Below, piece by piece: positions 34,199-35,942 of a DNA stretch of 35,942 nt. The notes beneath the pieces were generated by a model. The model saw only the letters and a program-made list of their open reading frames with translations, was not told where the DNA came from and searched no databases. Each line of letters starts with the position of its first letter. Position 1 is the stretch's first letter. This DNA is from Bacteroidota bacterium (lineage in GTDB: Bacteria; Bacteroidota; Bacteroidia; SXHM01). A program made the position numbers and the translations under genes. The stretch spans positions 1-35,942 of the forward strand of contig CANJWH010000033.1 of the NCBI GenBank assembly GCA_947478465.1, given 5' to 3'.

Positions 34199-35188
34199 AT
34201 GTCAGACACAGTATCCAAAGCTAATATCCGTTTCCAGCGCACGGTTCTTATTATAGGAACAGTAGTGCTTGGGCTTAAGTTCTTTTCGTGGTATCTGACG
34301 CACTCTAATGCTATTCTTACAGATGCATTGGAGTCTATTATCAATGTTGTTGCAGGTGCGTTTGCGTTGTGGAGTCTGGTGATTGCCTCGCGGCCTAAAG
34401 ATACAGACCATCCTTACGGGCATGGTAAAGTGGAGTTTCTTTCATCGGGACTGGAAGGTGCATTTATAGCACTTGCCGGAGTTTATATGGCCGGGAAAGC
34501 GGTGTATAATTTTTTCTATCCTATAGAAGTACACAGTCTTGATATTGGTATTGCAATTACTGCCTTTACAGGAATTGTAAATTATATTCTTGGTTTTTAT
34601 CTGAACAAAAAAGGAGAAAAATCAAATTCGCATGCCATGATGGCCGAAGGAAAACACCTGCAAAGCGATGCCTGGTCGAGCGCGGGATTGCTTGCCGGTT
34701 TGTTTCTTATTTTTCTGACAAAAATTATCTGGCTGGATAACGTTGTAGCAATACTTCTTGGTATTTATATTTTTTACATCGGCTATAAACTTATCCGCAC
34801 CTCACTTGCAGGAATTATGGATGAGGCAGATGTACACCTGATAGAAGAACTGATAGCTATCATGAACGAAAACAGAAGAAGCAACTGGGTAGATATCCAT
34901 AACCTGCGTGTAATTAAATACGGCTCAAAACTGCATGTGGATTGTCATATCACACTTCCATGGTTTCTGAATCTGCGAGAATCACACGATGAAGCAGAGA
35001 AGTTAGACAAGCTTATTAATACTCAAAAACAAGGAGATATTGAGTTCTTTATTCATACTGACCCCTGCATTCCAACTTCGTGCAAAATCTGTCAGAAGAA
35101 TGATTGTACTGTGCGGCAGTTTGCTGTTGAGCACAAAATTGAATGGAAACTCGAAAATGTTCTCAGCAACAAAAAGCACGGGAGCTAA
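34199..35188 (+). CDS. Cation diffusion facilitator family transporter
   Basis: 329 residues. The N-terminal half has the CDF membrane pattern, with about five to six helices: metal-site residues in TM2 (HSNAILTDALES, His35 and Asp42), the loop DHPYGHGKVE (70-79) and the TM5 site HLQSD (H153, D157). The C-terminal cytoplasmic domain (about 210-329) is the usual ferredoxin-like CDF tail. The last part carries a Cys cluster (C290, C295, C298, C303) and a nearby His286, which could bind or sense metal. Substrates of the family are Zn, Fe, Mn, Co or Cd, exported in exchange for protons; the exact metal is unknown. It is followed 18 bases later by miaE. Confidence 0.9.
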   Translation: MSDTVSKANIRFQRTVLIIGTVVLGLKFFSWYLTHSNAILTDALESIINVVAGAFALWSLVIASRPKDTDHPYGHGKVEFLSSGLEGAFIALAGVYMAGKAVYNFFYPIEVHSLDIGIAITAFTGIVNYILGFYLNKKGEKSNSHAMMAEGKHLQSDAWSSAGLLAGLFLIFLTKIIWLDNVVAILLGIYIFYIGYKLIRTSLAGIMDEADVHLIEELIAIMNENRRSNWVDIHNLRVIKYGSKLHVDCHITLPWFLNLRESHDEAEKLDKLINTQKQGDIEFFIHTDPCIPTSCKICQKNDCTVRQFAVEHKIEWKLENVLSNKKHGS

Positions 35189-35206
35189 AATTATATATTG
35201 TTAAAT

Positions 35207-35788
35207 ATGCTTGGACTAAAACTACCAACCGACCCCCGCTGGGTAAATATTGTTGAAACAAACATTGATGAGATACTGACTGATCATGCTTTCTGTGAGC
35301 AGAAGGCAGCTACGAATGCTATTTCATTAATTGTTTTTGCACCTGAATATCCTGATCTGGTAGAACAGATGATTGCTTTGGCGCAGGAAGAGTTAGACCA
35401 TTTTAATCAGGTACATGAACTCATTAAAAAGAGGGGAAATGTTCTTGGCAGAGAGCGTAGGGATGAATATGTGAATGAACTCTATTCATTTGTAAGAAAA
35501 GGACACAAACGTGAAATTGTGCTGGTTGACCGTTTGCTTTTTTCGGCAATGATTGAAGCCCGCAGTTGTGAACGTTTCAGGGTGCTTTCAGAAAATATTC
35601 AGGATAAAGAACTTTCTACTTTTTACCGAGATTTGATGGTAAGTGAAGCCAATCACTACACTACTTTTTTAAAGCTGGCAAAAAAATATGCGAAAGGAGA
35701 AGATGTGGATAAACGCTGGAAAGAATTTTTGGAATATGAAGCAACGGTGATAGCGAAGTACGGGAAGAAAGAGACTATACACGGATAA
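35207..35788 (+). CDS. miaE: tRNA-(ms2io6A)-hydroxylase MiaE
   Basis: 193 residues from ATG 35207; a TTG three codons upstream (35198) is also possible. MiaE is a non-haem di-iron, ferritin-like oxygenase that hydroxylates the isopentenyl group on A37 of tRNAs. The carboxylate and histidine ligands are visible: E in HAFCEQKAA, ExxH in EELDHF, E in IEARSCERF and ExxH in SEANHY. The length fits. It is the only gene between the CDF transporter and the tRNA-Phe gene, which is encoded in the opposite direction 36 bases away. MiaA, which makes its substrate, is also in this window; MiaB, which adds the methylthio group, is not. Without MiaB the product would be io6A. Confidence 0.94.
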   Translation: MLGLKLPTDPRWVNIVETNIDEILTDHAFCEQKAATNAISLIVFAPEYPDLVEQMIALAQEELDHFNQVHELIKKRGNVLGRERRDEYVNELYSFVRKGHKREIVLVDRLLFSAMIEARSCERFRVLSENIQDKELSTFYRDLMVSEANHYTTFLKLAKKYAKGEDVDKRWKEFLEYEATVIAKYGKKETIHG

Positions 35789-35792
35789 AACC

Positions 35793-35822
35793 AAAAAAGC
35801 CCCGCAAATGCAGGGCTTTTTT
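35793..35822. terminator. Bidirectional terminator between miaE and tRNA-Phe
   Basis: AAAAAAGCCC (35793-35802) pairs with GGGCTTTTTT (35813-35822), with two more G-C pairs and one C-A mismatch toward the loop. The A-tract and T-tract allow termination of both convergent transcripts. Confidence 0.88.
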
Positions 35823-35824
35823 AG

Positions 35825-35897
35825 TGGTGCCTGCTGGAATCGAACCAGCGACACAAGGATTTTCAGTCCTTTGCTCTACCGACTGAGCTAAGGCACC
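35825..35897 (-). tRNA. tRNA-Phe (GAA)
   Basis: 73 bases on the minus strand. The acceptor stem GGTGCCT/AGGCACC is perfect (7 bp). The D arm is GCTC...GAGC. The anticodon stem AAGGA/TCCTT encloses the loop CTGAAAA with anticodon GAA. The T arm is GCTGG TTCGATT CCAGC. The discriminator base is A; no CCA is encoded after it, so the 3' end is made by the Cca enzyme. A36-A37-A38 is the MiaA recognition pattern. Confidence 0.96.
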
Positions 35898-35915
35898 AAT
35901 CTCAAAAAGAGGGCG

Positions 35916-35923
35916 CAAAGCTA
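35916..35923 (-). promoter_or_regulatory. -7 box (TAGCTTTG) of the tRNA-Phe gene
   Basis: On the minus strand, TAGCTTTG matches TAnnTTTG exactly and lies 18 bases upstream of the mature tRNA 5' end. The -33 element would be at or beyond the window edge, so only half of the promoter is visible. Confidence 0.6.
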
Positions 35924-35942
35924 AAAAAGATTTCTCTTCCAC

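Noticed and set aside
35825-35897. tRNA-Phe as an integration site for a mobile element
   Set aside because: No integrase gene and no direct repeat of the tRNA 3' end is visible; the flanks are a normal terminator and promoter.

Overview
The window reads as a chromosomal piece of a Bacteroidota bacterium. Two secreted proteins end in type IX secretion (T9SS) sorting domains, one of type A and one of type B (CHU_C). Ribosome-binding sites are mostly A-rich rather than Shine-Dalgarno-like. Several intergenic regions carry the Bacteroidota -7 box TAnnTTTG, and menaquinone is made through the futalosine route (MqnE). Genes are dense: no stretch longer than about 150 bases lacks a gene, and I see no phage, insertion sequence, CRISPR or clear pseudogene.

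Layout. (1) 1-5138: the end of a beta-propeller sensor fused to a PP2C/SpoIIE phosphatase, a TPR protein, a secreted peptidylarginine-deiminase-like enzyme on the minus strand, and a WbqC-family protein. (2) 5182-11898: a plus-strand run of dapD, a GT9 heptosyltransferase, a TsaC/Sua5 protein, a CCA-adding enzyme, an acidic pRiA4b-ORF3-like protein, miaA and an MFS permease, closed by a bidirectional terminator. (3) RecQ on the minus strand, divergent from kdsD (arabinose-5-phosphate isomerase). (4) 15401-22234: a plus-strand surface-glycan/lipid locus holding a GT2, a DUF2304 protein, an unknown 125-aa protein, a GMC-type FAD oxidoreductase, an NAD-sugar epimerase-like SDR, an acyl carrier protein, a KAS III enzyme, a membrane GT2 and a GNAT acetyltransferase. 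Its first half is visibly richer in G/C than its surroundings and starts just after a palindromic intergenic repeat. (5) 22240-28102, minus strand: mqnE, a very large T9SS type-B surface protein and an aldonolactone-oxidase-like flavoprotein, followed by a plus-strand GT28-type glycosyltransferase. (6) 29232-32798, minus strand: a two-subunit M16 peptidase and an FMN nitronate monooxygenase-like protein. (7) 32860-35897: glyA, a cation diffusion facilitator, miaE and a tRNA-Phe gene in the opposite direction.

How the parts connect. DapD (lysine/diaminopimelate), KdsD (Kdo), the GT9 enzyme, WbqC and the 15-22 kb locus all point to envelope construction. TsaC, Cca, MiaA, MiaE and tRNA-Phe form a tRNA-maturation theme: the tRNA-Phe gene has no encoded CCA and has A36-A37-A38, so it is a predicted substrate of three enzymes encoded here.

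The least understood part is the 16.1-18.5 kb block. An uncharacterised 125-aa protein is translationally coupled to a GMC-like oxidoreductase inside a glycan locus that also has its own ACP and KAS III. The secreted deiminase, which resembles the Porphyromonas enzyme PPAD in architecture, is the second point of interest.
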